Shown here one piece after another: positions 55,050 to 64,000 of a DNA stretch of 64,000 bases. Under the pieces are notes generated by a model. That model was not told where the DNA came from. It saw only the letters and a list, made by a program, of their open reading frames with translations, and searched no databases. Position 1 is the stretch's first letter. Every line of letters starts with the position of its first letter. Made by a program: the position numbers and the translations under genes. The DNA is from Flavobacterium sp. N2270. Its GTDB lineage: Bacteria > Bacteroidota > Bacteroidia > Flavobacteriales > Flavobacteriaceae. The stretch is from the NCBI RefSeq assembly GCF_025947225.1, contig NZ_CP110005.1, positions 310,001 through 374,000 of the forward strand, in the 5' to 3' direction.

Positions 55050-56702
55050 TTATCCAATAATCATTCCAGCAATTGTAGCTGATAAAAGAGACGCTAAACT
55101 TCCACCAATAACAGCTTTTAATCCAAATTCAGATAATGTTTTACGTTGATTTGGCGCTAAAGAACCAATTCCGCCAATTTGAATTCCAATAGAGGCAAAG
55201 TTGGCAAAACCACATAACATATATGTTGCCATAATTACTGATTTTTCAAACGTAAAATGAATATCATTTGCCACATTTTTCAATTCGGCAAGTTGTATAT
55301 AACCAACAAACTCTGAAGCAGCTAATTTAATTCCTAATAATTGCCCCATTAACATCATATCTTCTTTTGCAACGCCAATTAACCACATTAAGGGCGAGAA
55401 AATAATCCCTAAAATTGTTTCTAATGAAAATGCTGTATATGGCGTATATTCAGAAATTAAAGCATTTAAACCTGTTAGTGCTCCAACTTTTCCTAAAGTA
55501 AAATTAATTAAGGCAATAAATGCAATAAAAACTAATAACATTGCGGCAACATTCGCTGCTAATTTCAATCCTTCAGTTGTACCAGTTGCAATAGCATCTA
55601 AAACATTTGAACCTATTTTATCTTTTGTTACCTCAACATCTGTATTTATATTTTCTGTTTGCGGATATAAAATCTTTGAAATTACAATTGCTCCAGGTGC
55701 TGCCATTACTGATGCAGCTAATAAATGTCGGGCAAATTCGGCCTCAAGCACTTTATCTCCGCCTCCTAAGAATCCAATATAAGCAGCCAGAACTCCACCC
55801 GCAACGGTTGCCATTCCACCAACCATTACTAATAGAATTTCACTTTTATTCATTTTATCTAAATAAGCCTTAATCAACAAAGGTGCTTCCGTTTGACCCA
55901 AGAAAATATTTCCTGCGACAGATAAACTTTCTGCTCCTGAAATTTTCAGTAATTTTGTCAATCCTTTTGCCATAAATTTTACAACAATTTGGATAACACC
56001 TAAATAAAATAATAAAGAAGTTAATGCTGAGAAAAATATAATTGTAGGAAGTACTTGAAACAGAAAAATAAATCCAAAACTTTTTATATCCATCATTCCA
56101 CCGAGTAGAAATTCACTTCCTGCTCTTGTAAATTCTAATACTTTGGTAAACATTTTACCCACAATATCAAAAAACATTTGCACAAAGCCTACTTTTAAAA
56201 TTCCAAATGCTAATACTAATTGAGCAAATAATCCAATTCCAACTGTTTTCCAGTTAATCGCTTTTCTGTTAGCACTAAACAAAAATGCAACTCCAAAAAG
56301 AGCAATCATTCCTAAAACACCTCGGCCAATTCCTGTAGCTGTCATTCCTCCACTTGGAATTAGAACAGCCTCACTTTTAACTTCCTTTACTTTATTTGAA
56401 GCAAAGAAAGAATAGGCTTTCCCTTTTGTTTTTAATGTTAAAGTTGAGTCTGTTTTAGCTTCAATTACAAATCTTTTTGTCGGGGAATCTGAATTATTTT
56501 CAAACAAGAACAAATATTTATCTTGAACTAAGTAATCTCCTTTTTGAAATAAACTATCAGACGATAATTTCAGTTGATAACTACCTTCATTTAGCTCTAA
56601 ATAATCGTTAGCGCCTAATTGCCATTTTTTTTCAATCTCTTGAGCGTTCATTGAAACAAAACCCAGACAAAGCACTAATGTTAAAATTATTTTTTTGATC
56701 AT
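55050..56702 (-). CDS. NupC-family nucleoside transporter with extra N-terminal domain
   Basis: A 550-residue concentrative nucleoside transporter. Unlike E. coli NupC (about 400 residues) it starts with a signal peptide (about 1-20) and a roughly 90-residue extracytoplasmic beta-rich domain (GANDYLELNEGSYQLKLSSD) before the transport core (about 125-550; GNIFLGQTEAPLLIKAYL, TVAGGVLAAYIGF, CGFANFASIGIQIGGIGSLAP). The core motifs for Na+/nucleoside symport are intact. Gene context with thyA and folA fits pyrimidine salvage. Confidence 0.9.
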   Translation of the reverse strand: MIKKIILTLVLCLGFVSMNAQEIEKKWQLGANDYLELNEGSYQLKLSSDSLFQKGDYLVQDKYLFLFENNSDSPTKRFVIEAKTDSTLTLKTKGKAYSFFASNKVKEVKSEAVLIPSGGMTATGIGRGVLGMIALFGVAFLFSANRKAINWKTVGIGLFAQLVLAFGILKVGFVQMFFDIVGKMFTKVLEFTRAGSEFLLGGMMDIKSFGFIFLFQVLPTIIFFSALTSLLFYLGVIQIVVKFMAKGLTKLLKISGAESLSVAGNIFLGQTEAPLLIKAYLDKMNKSEILLVMVGGMATVAGGVLAAYIGFLGGGDKVLEAEFARHLLAASVMAAPGAIVISKILYPQTENINTDVEVTKDKIGSNVLDAIATGTTEGLKLAANVAAMLLVFIAFIALINFTLGKVGALTGLNALISEYTPYTAFSLETILGIIFSPLMWLIGVAKEDMMLMGQLLGIKLAASEFVGYIQLAELKNVANDIHFTFEKSVIMATYMLCGFANFASIGIQIGGIGSLAPNQRKTLSEFGLKAVIGGSLASLLSATIAGMIIG

Positions 56703-56721
56703 ATTAAGTATTGATTATTTT

Positions 56722-57351
56722 TTAAGATTCTTTTTTTGAGATTTCATCTCTAATTTTTGCTGCTTTCTCATAGTCTTCATTTTGAACAGCTTCGTCTAAT
56801 TTACTGTAAAGTTCCTCTAAAGAGTTTGAAGCATATTCTTCAACATTTGAAACTGGGTCTTCTAAATCTCCAAAAATTTCTAAATCAGAAAGAGAACCTT
56901 CTTTTTCAGTATCTGTTTTTTCTTCTTCCAAAGAATTCATTTGAAGATATATTCCTGCTTTGTCTAAAATATTTTTATAAGTAAATATTGGCGCGCTAAA
57001 CCTTAAGGCTAACGCAATTGCATCTGAAGTTCGTGCATCTATTATTTCTTCAATTTTATCTCTTTCACAAATAATACTCGAAAAGAAAACACCATCGACT
57101 AACTTATGAATAATAACTTGTTTAACAACAATATCAAATCTATCTGCAAAATTCTTAAACAAATCGTGGGTTAATGGTCTTGGTGGTTTAATCTCTTTTT
57201 CTAAAGCTATAGCTATAGACTGTGCTTCAAATGCACCAATGACAATAGGTAATTTTCGTTCACCATCAACTTCATTTAAAATTAAAGCGTATGCCCCATT
57301 TTGAGTTTGACTGTAGGAAATTCCTTTTATAGTTAGTTTTACTAAACTCAT
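56722..57351 (-). CDS. Bifunctional nuclease family protein with UVR motif
   Basis: 209 residues: a DUF151/BFN domain (about 1-135; LPIVIGAFEAQSIAIALE, RTSDAIALALRFSAPIF) and a C-terminal UvrB/UvrC-type motif (about 172-207; LYSKLDEAVQNEDYEKAAKIRDEI). A plant homologue has DNase and RNase activity, but the role in bacteria is unclear. Lies 19 bp upstream of nupC in the same direction. Confidence 0.9.
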   Translation of the reverse strand: MSLVKLTIKGISYSQTQNGAYALILNEVDGERKLPIVIGAFEAQSIAIALEKEIKPPRPLTHDLFKNFADRFDIVVKQVIIHKLVDGVFFSSIICERDKIEEIIDARTSDAIALALRFSAPIFTYKNILDKAGIYLQMNSLEEEKTDTEKEGSLSDLEIFGDLEDPVSNVEEYASNSLEELYSKLDEAVQNEDYEKAAKIRDEISKKES

Positions 57352-57421
57352 AGTATATTAATTCAATACCTTTTATGTTTTTCTTTCAAAAAAAGGCACA
57401 TATTTACATTATAATCAAATA

Positions 57422-57429
57422 CAAATATA
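57422..57429 (-). promoter_or_regulatory. -7 promoter box of the BFN-nupC group
   Basis: Minus-strand TATATTTG matches TAnnTTTG, 70 bp before the ATG at 57351. Confidence 0.4.
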
Positions 57430-57473
57430 ATAAACCCAAAATGCTTTTTAATGATAAGAGGTCAAAAATAAAA

Positions 57474-57524
57474 AAAAGAGCCATTTAAACAAAGATAACA
57501 TGTATCAAAGTTAAATGACTCTTT
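57474..57524 (-). terminator. Terminator after etfA
   Basis: A long imperfect stem: on the minus strand AAAGAGTCATTTAACTTTG pairs with CTTTGTTTAAATGGCTCTTT, with G-U pairs and a bulge, then a U-tract (plus-strand A-run ending at 57478). Confidence 0.7.
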
Positions 57525-57541
57525 AAATAAGTATATGATTG

Positions 57542-58510
57542 TTAAGCGTTATTCGCTTTAAATGCTTTTAATTTTTCAATTAATGCTGGTACTACTTCAA
57601 AAGCATCACCAACAATACCGTAATCTGCAACTTTGAAGAAAGGCGCATCTGCATCTGTATTGATAACCACTTTTACTTTAGAAGAGTTAATTCCCGCAAT
57701 GTGTTGGATTGCTCCAGAAATTCCTACTGCAATATATAAATTTGCTGCAACTGGTTTTCCTGTTTGCCCAACGTGTTCGCTATGAGGTCTCCATCCAATA
57801 TCAGAAACTGGTTTTGAACAAGCAGTTGCAGCACCAAGTACAGAAGCTAACTCTTCAATCATTCCCCAGTTTTCTGGGCCTTTCATTCCACGACCTGCAG
57901 AAACAACAATATCTGCATCTGCAATAGTAACTTTTCCAGACACTTTTTCAACACTTTCTACTTTTACTCCAAAGTCATTATCAGTTAAAGTAGGATTAAA
58001 ATCTTCTTCAGTTAAAGTTGACGAAGTTTCAATCAATCCAAATGAATTTTTAGCAATTCCAATTACTTTTACTTCAGTTTCAACTTCAGTTATATTGAAT
58101 GCTTTGTTTGAAAAAGCAGTTCTTTTTACCTGAAACGGCGAAGTACTTACTGGCAATTCAACAACATTTGAAGCATAACCTGCATTTAAACCAACTGCTA
58201 CAAGTGGAGCAAGATATAAACTATCTGTAGTTGAAGACAAAACTACTAATTTTGTTGCTTCTTTTTCTGCAGCTTGTTTAATAACATCTGCGTAAGCTTT
58301 TGCATTAAACGCTGTTAATTTATCGTTTGAAACTTTTATTACTTTATCAACACCAAATTTTGATAATTCAGAAACATCTGAAGTATTTACAGTTAATGCA
58401 GTTACAGTAGTTCCCATAGATTCTGCAACTTTTTTTGCGTAAGAAGCTAATTCAAACGCTACTTTTTTAAATTTTCCTTCTGCTGATTCAGCATATATTA
58501 ATATAGACAT
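57542..58510 (-). CDS. etfA: Electron transfer flavoprotein subunit alpha
   Basis: A 322-residue subunit that carries FAD. I use ATG 58510 (MSILIYAESAEGKFKK). The C-terminal FAD domain is clear (SAGRGMKGPENWGMIEELASVLGAA, GVSGAIQHIAGI, INTDADAPFFKVADYGIVGD). With EtfB it shuttles electrons from acyl-CoA dehydrogenases to the quinone pool. Confidence 0.96.
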   Translation of the reverse strand: MSILIYAESAEGKFKKVAFELASYAKKVAESMGTTVTALTVNTSDVSELSKFGVDKVIKVSNDKLTAFNAKAYADVIKQAAEKEATKLVVLSSTTDSLYLAPLVAVGLNAGYASNVVELPVSTSPFQVKRTAFSNKAFNITEVETEVKVIGIAKNSFGLIETSSTLTEEDFNPTLTDNDFGVKVESVEKVSGKVTIADADIVVSAGRGMKGPENWGMIEELASVLGAATACSKPVSDIGWRPHSEHVGQTGKPVAANLYIAVGISGAIQHIAGINSSKVKVVINTDADAPFFKVADYGIVGDAFEVVPALIEKLKAFKANNA

Positions 58511-58593
58511 TTTTTTAAGTTTATAAGTTAAAAAATAGTTCAAGAGTTTAAAGTCCAAGTATTCATTGAACGTTATAAATCAAAAACTTATTA

Positions 58594-59340
58594 TTAGATT
58601 ACTTTTGCTTCATTATGTAATAAATTAACCAACTCATCTAAATTATCAGCAGCAACTAATTTTACTGCAGATTTTGGAGCAGGTTTTTCAAACTTAACTA
58701 CTTTTGTTGCCGATACATCAGAAGTTGGTTCAACAATAGTTAACGCTTTAGAACGTGCCATCATAATTCCTCTCATATTTGGAATTCTTAAGTCTTTTTC
58801 TTCAACTAGTCCTTTCTGACCTCCAACAATTAAAGGTAATGAAGCAGATAAAATTTCTTTTCCTCCATCTATCTCTCTCATAACTTTTGCGTTAGTTCCA
58901 TCTATTTCTAAACCAGTACATGAATTAACAAAATTATATCCTAAAAATGAAGCTAACATTCCAGGTACCATTCCTCCATTATAATCTAACGATTCTTTTC
59001 CAGCTATAATTAAATCATAATTACCTTGTTTTGCAACCTCAGCTAATTGTTTTGCAACAAACATTCCGTCCAAAGGATTTACATTAACTCTAATTGCTTC
59101 ATCAGCACCAATAGCTAATGCTTTTCTTAATGTAGCTTCGGCGTCAGCACCACCTACATTAACAACAGTGACAGTTGCCCCTTTTTGCTCTTTTAACATA
59201 ACAGCCTTAGTTAAACCAAACTCATCATTAGGATTAATAACAAACTGAACTCCATTTGTATCGAACTCTGTATCACCATTAGTGAAATTGATTTTTGAGG
59301 TAGTATCAGGCACATGACTGATGCAAACTAATATTTTCAT
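58594..59340 (-). CDS. etfB: Electron transfer flavoprotein subunit beta
   Basis: A 248-residue AMP-binding partner of EtfA (CISHVPDTTSKINF, NPNDEFGLTKAVMLKE, AGKESLDYNGGMVPGMLA). The classic AMP-site and recognition-loop segments are present. It precedes etfA by 83 bp on the same strand, divergent from pdhB. Confidence 0.96.
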   Translation of the reverse strand: MKILVCISHVPDTTSKINFTNGDTEFDTNGVQFVINPNDEFGLTKAVMLKEQKGATVTVVNVGGADAEATLRKALAIGADEAIRVNVNPLDGMFVAKQLAEVAKQGNYDLIIAGKESLDYNGGMVPGMLASFLGYNFVNSCTGLEIDGTNAKVMREIDGGKEILSASLPLIVGGQKGLVEEKDLRIPNMRGIMMARSKALTIVEPTSDVSATKVVKFEKPAPKSAVKLVAADNLDELVNLLHNEAKVI

Positions 59341-59480
59341 TTTCTATGTTTATAAGTGAATAATAATGCTACGAAATTACAAAATAAATTCAAAATAATA
59401 CTATGCATGCATAATAAATTTTTACCTAAAAGTAATTTTTACAACCTTAAATAATAAAATAAGTACTTTAAAGCGTTTTT

Positions 59481-59516
59481 TTTGAGATATAAATAATATA
59501 ATTTTTACTATTTTTG
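59481..59516 (+). promoter_or_regulatory. Promoter of pdhB
   Basis: TTTG at 59481-59484 and TATTTTTG at 59509-59516 are 24 bp apart, close to the Bacteroidota consensus, and lie 33 bp before the ATG at 59549. Confidence 0.6.
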
Positions 59517-59548
59517 CCTTTCAATACAAATTAAAGAAGTTACACTTA

Positions 59549-60526
59549 ATGAGAACTATACAATTTAGAGAAGCTGTTTGTGAAGCGATGAGTGAAGAAA
59601 TGCGTCGTGATGAATCTATTTATTTAATGGGTGAAGAGGTTGCTGAATACAATGGCGCTTATAAAGCATCGAAAGGAATGCTTGATGAATTTGGACCAAA
59701 AAGAGTTATAGACACTCCAATTGCTGAATTAGGGTTTGCAGGAATTGCGGTTGGATCTGCAATGAACGGAAATCGTCCTATTGTAGAGTTCATGACTTTT
59801 AACTTTTCATTAGTTGGTATTGATCAAATTATTAACAATGCAGCAAAAATGCGTCAAATGTCTGGCGGTCAATTCAACATGCCTATTGTTTTTCGTGGCC
59901 CTACTGCTTCTGCAGGTCAACTTGGAGCTACTCATTCACAAGCATTTGAAAACTGGTTTGCAAACACTCCAGGTTTAAAAGTTGTTGTACCGTCTAATGT
60001 TTATGATGCTAAAGGCTTATTAAAAGCAGCCATTAGAGATAATGACCCTGTTATTTTCATGGAGTCTGAACAAATGTATGGAGACAAAGGAGAAGTTCCT
60101 GAAGGAGATTACGTATTACCTTTAGGCGTAGCTGATATAAAAAGAGAAGGAACAGATGTAACAATTGTTTCATTTGGTAAAATTATAAAAGAGGCTTTTC
60201 TTGCGGCTGATGAATTAGCTAAAGAAGGAATTTCTTGTGAGATAATTGATTTAAGAACCGTTCGCCCAATGGACTATGAAACCATCATTAATTCTGTTAA
60301 AAAAACAAATCGTTTAGTGGTTTTAGAAGAAGCCTGGCCTTTTGCAAGTGTAGCTTCAGAAATAACATATATGGTTCAAGAACGTGCTTTTGACTTTTTA
60401 GATGCACCAATTCAAAGAATCACAACTGCCGACACACCAGCGCCATATTCACCAGTTTTATTAAAAGAATGGTTACCAAATGCTGATGATGTTATAAAAG
60501 CAGTAAAAAAAGTTACATATAAATAA
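59549..60526 (+). CDS. pdhB: Pyruvate dehydrogenase E1 component subunit beta
   Basis: A 325-residue E1-beta subunit of the heterotetrameric (alpha2beta2) type. Motifs: FREAVCEAMSEEMRRDESIYLMGEE cut here to its core EEV, RVIDTPIAELGFAGIAVGSA and GPTASAGQLGATHSQAFE. It binds TPP with E1-alpha, which is not in this window, and so is encoded elsewhere. Branched-chain 2-oxoacid dehydrogenase beta is the alternative. Confidence 0.93.
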   Translation: MRTIQFREAVCEAMSEEMRRDESIYLMGEEVAEYNGAYKASKGMLDEFGPKRVIDTPIAELGFAGIAVGSAMNGNRPIVEFMTFNFSLVGIDQIINNAAKMRQMSGGQFNMPIVFRGPTASAGQLGATHSQAFENWFANTPGLKVVVPSNVYDAKGLLKAAIRDNDPVIFMESEQMYGDKGEVPEGDYVLPLGVADIKREGTDVTIVSFGKIIKEAFLAADELAKEGISCEIIDLRTVRPMDYETIINSVKKTNRLVVLEEAWPFASVASEITYMVQERAFDFLDAPIQRITTADTPAPYSPVLLKEWLPNADDVIKAVKKVTYK

Positions 60527-60546
60527 AAAATAACTTATTATATTTG

Positions 60547-60577
60547 AAACTTCATCAGTTAGCTGATGAAGTTTTTT
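60547..60577 (+). terminator. Terminator after pdhB
   Basis: A perfect 12-bp stem (60547-60558 with 60563-60574), 4-nt loop, and a T-run to 60577. Confidence 0.88.
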
Positions 60578-60602
60578 GTTTAAATGAATAGGAAAAAACA
60601 CC

Positions 60603-63077
60603 ATGAAGAACATACAATTTCTTTTATTACTATTTACTACTAGCTTTTTTGCTCAAACAAAAGTTGGAGGAAAGGTTGTTGATGAATTTGACGAGCCAAT
60701 TGCTTTCGCTAATGTGTTTTTCAAAAATTCCATAGAAGGTGTTATTACAGATGAAAATGGTGATTTTTATTTTGAAGGCAAAAAAAACTATGAAACCCTA
60801 GTTATATCATTTGTTGGATTTGAAACAAAAGAGCTAAATTTAAAACCAGGGTTAAACAAAAATTTACTTGTAAAACTAGCAGAAGGAACAACCTTAAAAG
60901 AAGTTATAGTTTACACAGGAAAAACTTCAAAAAAAAATAACCCAGCAATAGATATTTTAAGAAAAATATGGGAACGAAAACGTAAAAACGGTCTTCACAT
61001 GTTTAAACAATACCAATACGATAAATATGAAAAGGTAGAGTTTGACATGAATACATTAGACAGCGCTTTTATTAACAGTAAAGTTTTTAAAGGAATGGAG
61101 TTTATTTTCGATAATATTGATACTTCTAGAATTACCGGAAAAACTTATTTACCCATTTTTATAAATGAAAGTGTAAGTGAAATTCATGGAGACAATGTTA
61201 TCAAAAAAGAAAAAGAAATTTTAAAAGCAACTAAAAATTCAGGTTTTGGAAACGGAGATGGAGTAAACACTTTCATAAAAGATCTATATGCGAATTACGA
61301 CATTTATGACAATTATTTGAAATTTTTTGATAAAGATTTTGTCAGCCCATTGTCCAGAACCGGAATTAATGTTTACAACTATGTTCTTAGCGATAGCTCT
61401 TATATTGACAACAAATGGTGTTACCATATTGTATATTATCCCAGAAGGAAAAACGAACTAACGTTTAAAGGTTCATTTTGGGTAAACGATTCCACATTTG
61501 CAATTAAAAAAATAAACTTAGAAGCCAGTAAAAGCGCAAATATAAACTGGGTAAAAGAAATTTATATTGAACAAGAGTTTGATGTTCTTAATGATTCTGT
61601 ATTCTTATTAAAAAGAGATCACATGATGAGTGATTTTAGTTTTTCCAAAAAAGAAGATTCTAAAGGTGTTTATGGAAAAAGGACTACAGTTTTAAAAAAC
61701 CATAAATTTGACATTCAAAAAGAAGATAAATTTTACAAAGAAGAAGTTAACTTTTACGACAATAGTGTTTTCAACAAAACTGACAAATACTGGGAAGAAA
61801 ACAGATTTGAAAAGCTAAATGAAAATGAAGCTGGTATATACAAAATGCTCGACACACTTGAAACCGTCCCTCGATTTAAAAGAATTTACAACCTTGCAAC
61901 AATATTAGGAAGCGGTTATATTCAATATGGAAACTTTGATTTTGGACCAATATTTTCAACATTTGGTTACAATGATGTTGAAGGGCAAAGAATACGAATT
62001 GGAGGAAGAACTTATTTTGGACCAAATGACAAATGGAGAGTTCAAGGTTATACAGCATATGGTTTTAAAGACGATAAATTCAAATATGGTATTTCAGGAA
62101 AATGGATGGTTAACACTAAAAACAGGTTAATTATTTCTGCAGGAAACCGAAGAGATGTAGAACAAATTGGTGTTAGTTTAACTACATCAAATGATGTTTT
62201 AGGAAGAAGCTTTGCTTCCTCTTCATTCTTTTCAAGCGGAACTAATAATAAACTTACATCTGTTAATTTAACAAATGTAGGAGCAGAAATTGAATTTGTA
62301 AAAAACTTTACCTTTCAAACAAATCTATCCTATAGAACATTAGAATCTGCATCGAACACATTTAGTTTAGACTATTACACCGACAACACTTTTACAACAA
62401 CAAAAAGCGATGTAAAACAGTCAGAAGTTAACTTCCAATTAGAATATACGCCGGGAAGAAAAACAGTTGGTTATGGAGTAGAAAGATTAGAGGTCGATAA
62501 TAATTATGCTCGCCTATTCTTAAGCTATAGCCAAGGATTTAAAGGTGTTCTTGACAGTGATTTTGATTATCAAAAATTACAATTTTTCTACAGACAACCT
62601 GTTTTAATTGGAGGTTTTGGAAGATTATTTACAACTTTTGAAACCGGAAAAATATTTGGGACTGTTCCATTAGGTTTAATGGGTGTTGTTCCAGGAAACC
62701 AATCTTATTTTATTATTGAAAACACGTATAATCTTTTAGATTATTATGATTTTGTTGCTGATGAGTATGCTTCATTACATTTTGAGCACCATTTTAATGG
62801 AAGACTATTCTCTAGAATACCATTATTACGTAAATTAAACTGGAGAGAAATTATTGGAGTAAAAGGAGTATATGGTAGAGTTTCAAACGAAAATAGATTA
62901 ATCAATGCCTCAGGATTAACTTATGTTGCTCCAGATGACTTATACTGGGAATACCATGCTGGTATAGGAAATATTTTTAAGATTTTAAGAATTGATTTTG
63001 CTTGGCGTGGAAGTTATTTAGACATGCCAAATGCGAATAAATTTACCGTAAAAGCTTCATTCGGTTTTTATTTTTAA
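60603..63077 (+). CDS. DUF5686 outer-membrane protein with carboxypeptidase-regulatory-like domain
   Basis: An 824-residue protein with signal peptide (about 1-18), a CarboxypepD_reg-like domain (about 20-105; GGKVVDEFDEPIAFANVFF) and a long DUF5686 region (about 120-824) ending in a beta-barrel-type C-terminus (FTVKASFGFYF). It is probably an outer membrane protein of unknown function. Its TAA overlaps the next gene's ATG by one base, so they are coupled. Confidence 0.88.
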   Translation: MKNIQFLLLLFTTSFFAQTKVGGKVVDEFDEPIAFANVFFKNSIEGVITDENGDFYFEGKKNYETLVISFVGFETKELNLKPGLNKNLLVKLAEGTTLKEVIVYTGKTSKKNNPAIDILRKIWERKRKNGLHMFKQYQYDKYEKVEFDMNTLDSAFINSKVFKGMEFIFDNIDTSRITGKTYLPIFINESVSEIHGDNVIKKEKEILKATKNSGFGNGDGVNTFIKDLYANYDIYDNYLKFFDKDFVSPLSRTGINVYNYVLSDSSYIDNKWCYHIVYYPRRKNELTFKGSFWVNDSTFAIKKINLEASKSANINWVKEIYIEQEFDVLNDSVFLLKRDHMMSDFSFSKKEDSKGVYGKRTTVLKNHKFDIQKEDKFYKEEVNFYDNSVFNKTDKYWEENRFEKLNENEAGIYKMLDTLETVPRFKRIYNLATILGSGYIQYGNFDFGPIFSTFGYNDVEGQRIRIGGRTYFGPNDKWRVQGYTAYGFKDDKFKYGISGKWMVNTKNRLIISAGNRRDVEQIGVSLTTSNDVLGRSFASSSFFSSGTNNKLTSVNLTNVGAEIEFVKNFTFQTNLSYRTLESASNTFSLDYYTDNTFTTTKSDVKQSEVNFQLEYTPGRKTVGYGVERLEVDNNYARLFLSYSQGFKGVLDSDFDYQKLQFFYRQPVLIGGFGRLFTTFETGKIFGTVPLGLMGVVPGNQSYFIIENTYNLLDYYDFVADEYASLHFEHHFNGRLFSRIPLLRKLNWREIIGVKGVYGRVSNENRLINASGLTYVAPDDLYWEYHAGIGNIFKILRIDFAWRGSYLDMPNANKFTVKASFGFYF

Positions 63078-63682
63078 TGATCAATTCCCTCAAATATTTA
63101 GTTGAAAAAGATAAAACCTTAAATCAAATTTATACCGATATAGGCAATCCTTATATTCCAAATAGACCCGAAGGTTTTGAAACACTTTGTAAACTTATTA
63201 TAGAACAACAAGTTTCTCTAGAATCTGCAAAAGCATGTTTTAAGAATTTAGAAGCAAATATTGGAGAAATAATCCCTAAGAACATTTTAAAATATTCTCC
63301 AGATCAACTCAGAACATTTTCGATTAGTAAGCAAAAAGCATCTTATTTAATTGCACTTTCAAATGCAGTTGTCGAAAAAACATTAGAAATTGAAAAATTA
63401 TCTGAATTAACCGATAATGAAATAAGAAATCAATTAATCAAAGTAAAAGGAATAGGTAATTGGACTATAGATATTTATTTAATGTTTTGTTTACAATCAA
63501 AAGACATCATTCCTCTTGGTGATATTGCAATTGTAAATACTATTAAAGAGCTCTACAATTGTAAAACTTCTGAAGAAATAAAACTGGTTTCCGAAAATTG
63601 GAAACCTCACAGAAGTATGGCCGCGTATATACTTTGGCACTATTACCTCACAAAAAGAAACAGAAAACCAATTATTTACTAA
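63077..63682 (+). CDS. DNA-3-methyladenine glycosylase, AlkA-like
   Basis: A 201-residue HhH-GPD base-excision repair glycosylase. The helix-hairpin-helix is KVKGIGNWTIDIYLM and the catalytic Asp lies in IPLGDIAIVN. It lacks the N-terminal TBP-like domain of E. coli AlkA. Substrate is likely alkylated purines. The coupling to a DUF5686 gene has no obvious functional reason. Confidence 0.9.
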   Translation: MINSLKYLVEKDKTLNQIYTDIGNPYIPNRPEGFETLCKLIIEQQVSLESAKACFKNLEANIGEIIPKNILKYSPDQLRTFSISKQKASYLIALSNAVVEKTLEIEKLSELTDNEIRNQLIKVKGIGNWTIDIYLMFCLQSKDIIPLGDIAIVNTIKELYNCKTSEEIKLVSENWKPHRSMAAYILWHYYLTKRNRKPIIY

Positions 63683-63723
63683 TAATTTAAAACTACTTTT
63701 TTCTGAATACTACAAAGAATTTG

Positions 63724-63731
63724 TAACTTTG
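63724..63731 (+). promoter_or_regulatory. -7 promoter box of ppa
   Basis: TAACTTTG matches TAnnTTTG, 28 bp before the ppa ATG. No clear -33 element. Confidence 0.55.
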
Positions 63732-63759
63732 CAATCCTTAAAAAAAAGAAATAATTAAA

Positions 63760-64000
63760 ATGACAGTAGATAAAGTAACTACGTTTGACGTATTAATCGA
63801 AATTCCTAGAGGAAGTAGAAACAAGTATGAATATGATTTCGATTTAAAAAGAATGAGATTTGACAGAATGCTATTTTCGTCGATGATGTATCCTGCAGAT
63901 TATGGATTTATTCCTGAAACACTAGCATTAGATGGTGATCCATTGGATGTTTTAGTTTTAGTAACAGAACCAACTTTTCCTGGTTGCGTTATGGAAGTAA
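63760..64000 (+). CDS. ppa: Inorganic pyrophosphatase (partial, cut by window edge)
   Basis: The first 80 codons of a family I soluble pyrophosphatase. Visible are [18 protein letters not shown], the [22 protein letters not shown] segment and the start of the metal-binding signature [10 protein letters not shown]. The 3' end is outside the window. It drives biosynthetic reactions by hydrolysing PPi. Confidence 0.95.
   Translation, partial: MTVDKVTTFDVLIEIPRGSRNKYEYDFDLKRMRFDRMLFSSMMYPADYGFIPETLALDGDPLDVLVLVTEPTFPGCVMEV

Overview
The window is chromosomal DNA from a member of the Bacteroidota, most likely a Flavobacteriaceae bacterium close to Flavobacterium. The sequence is AT-rich, and starts are preceded by A-rich stretches rather than Shine-Dalgarno sites. 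Many genes carry the Bacteroidota -7 box TAnnTTTG. Clade-typical genes include gldA, a porT-like gene, type IX (T9SS) sorting domains, GLPGLI and DUF5686 proteins, a TamL-like lipoprotein and a MetH split into two genes. No tRNA, rRNA, insertion sequence, phage or CRISPR array was seen. The ppa gene is cut by the right edge.

Layout: 1-6923 is an accessory patch with two T9SS-exported LamG proteins, a propeller-type sensor kinase broken by two indels, and its intact LytTR response regulator. 6926-16417 is a nine-gene leftward run (pheA, aroG-CM, rsgA, dtd, two DUF3857 genes, a MazG-like gene, an SMR transporter, aroA) headed by an aromatic leader-peptide attenuator. 16465-18462 has gldA and two small TPR-like exported proteins. 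18595-29208 is a methionine/SAM locus: metY-metX-hom, metH1-metH2-metF and divergent metK. 29293-36514 has an outer-membrane barrel with its GLPGLI partner, a deoxynucleoside kinase, an AhpD-like protein and a secreted nuclease. 36515-42063 is the mreBCD-mrdA-rodA shape operon. 42122-51802 has purH, an ABC permease, accD, fba, a tamL-like gene, a SpoU methyltransferase and the porT-like gene. 51071-57351 has menG/ubiE, folA, four tandem TonB-CTD proteins, thyA, nupC and a bifunctional-nuclease-family gene. 57542-64000 has etfA, etfB, pdhB, a DUF5686 protein, an AlkA-like glycosylase and partial ppa.

The long gene-poor stretches are regulatory. 23359-23732 holds a SAM-I riboswitch with a possible switch helix and a short direct repeat. 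27167-27921 holds two tandem Met/Cys-rich leader peptides, each followed by its own terminator (leftward, for metY-metX-hom), and on the other strand a SAM-II riboswitch for metK. Methionine/SAM metabolism here therefore appears to use three kinds of cis-acting RNA control within about 5 kb.

The most interesting signals are the leader-peptide attenuators (two for Met/Cys, one for Phe/Tyr/Trp), all with mutually exclusive antiterminator pairings; a 21-bp-period LytTR-type direct repeat at matching distance from the -7 boxes of both LamG genes beside a LytTR two-component system; and heptanucleotide repeat arrays inside the aroA and metH reading frames.
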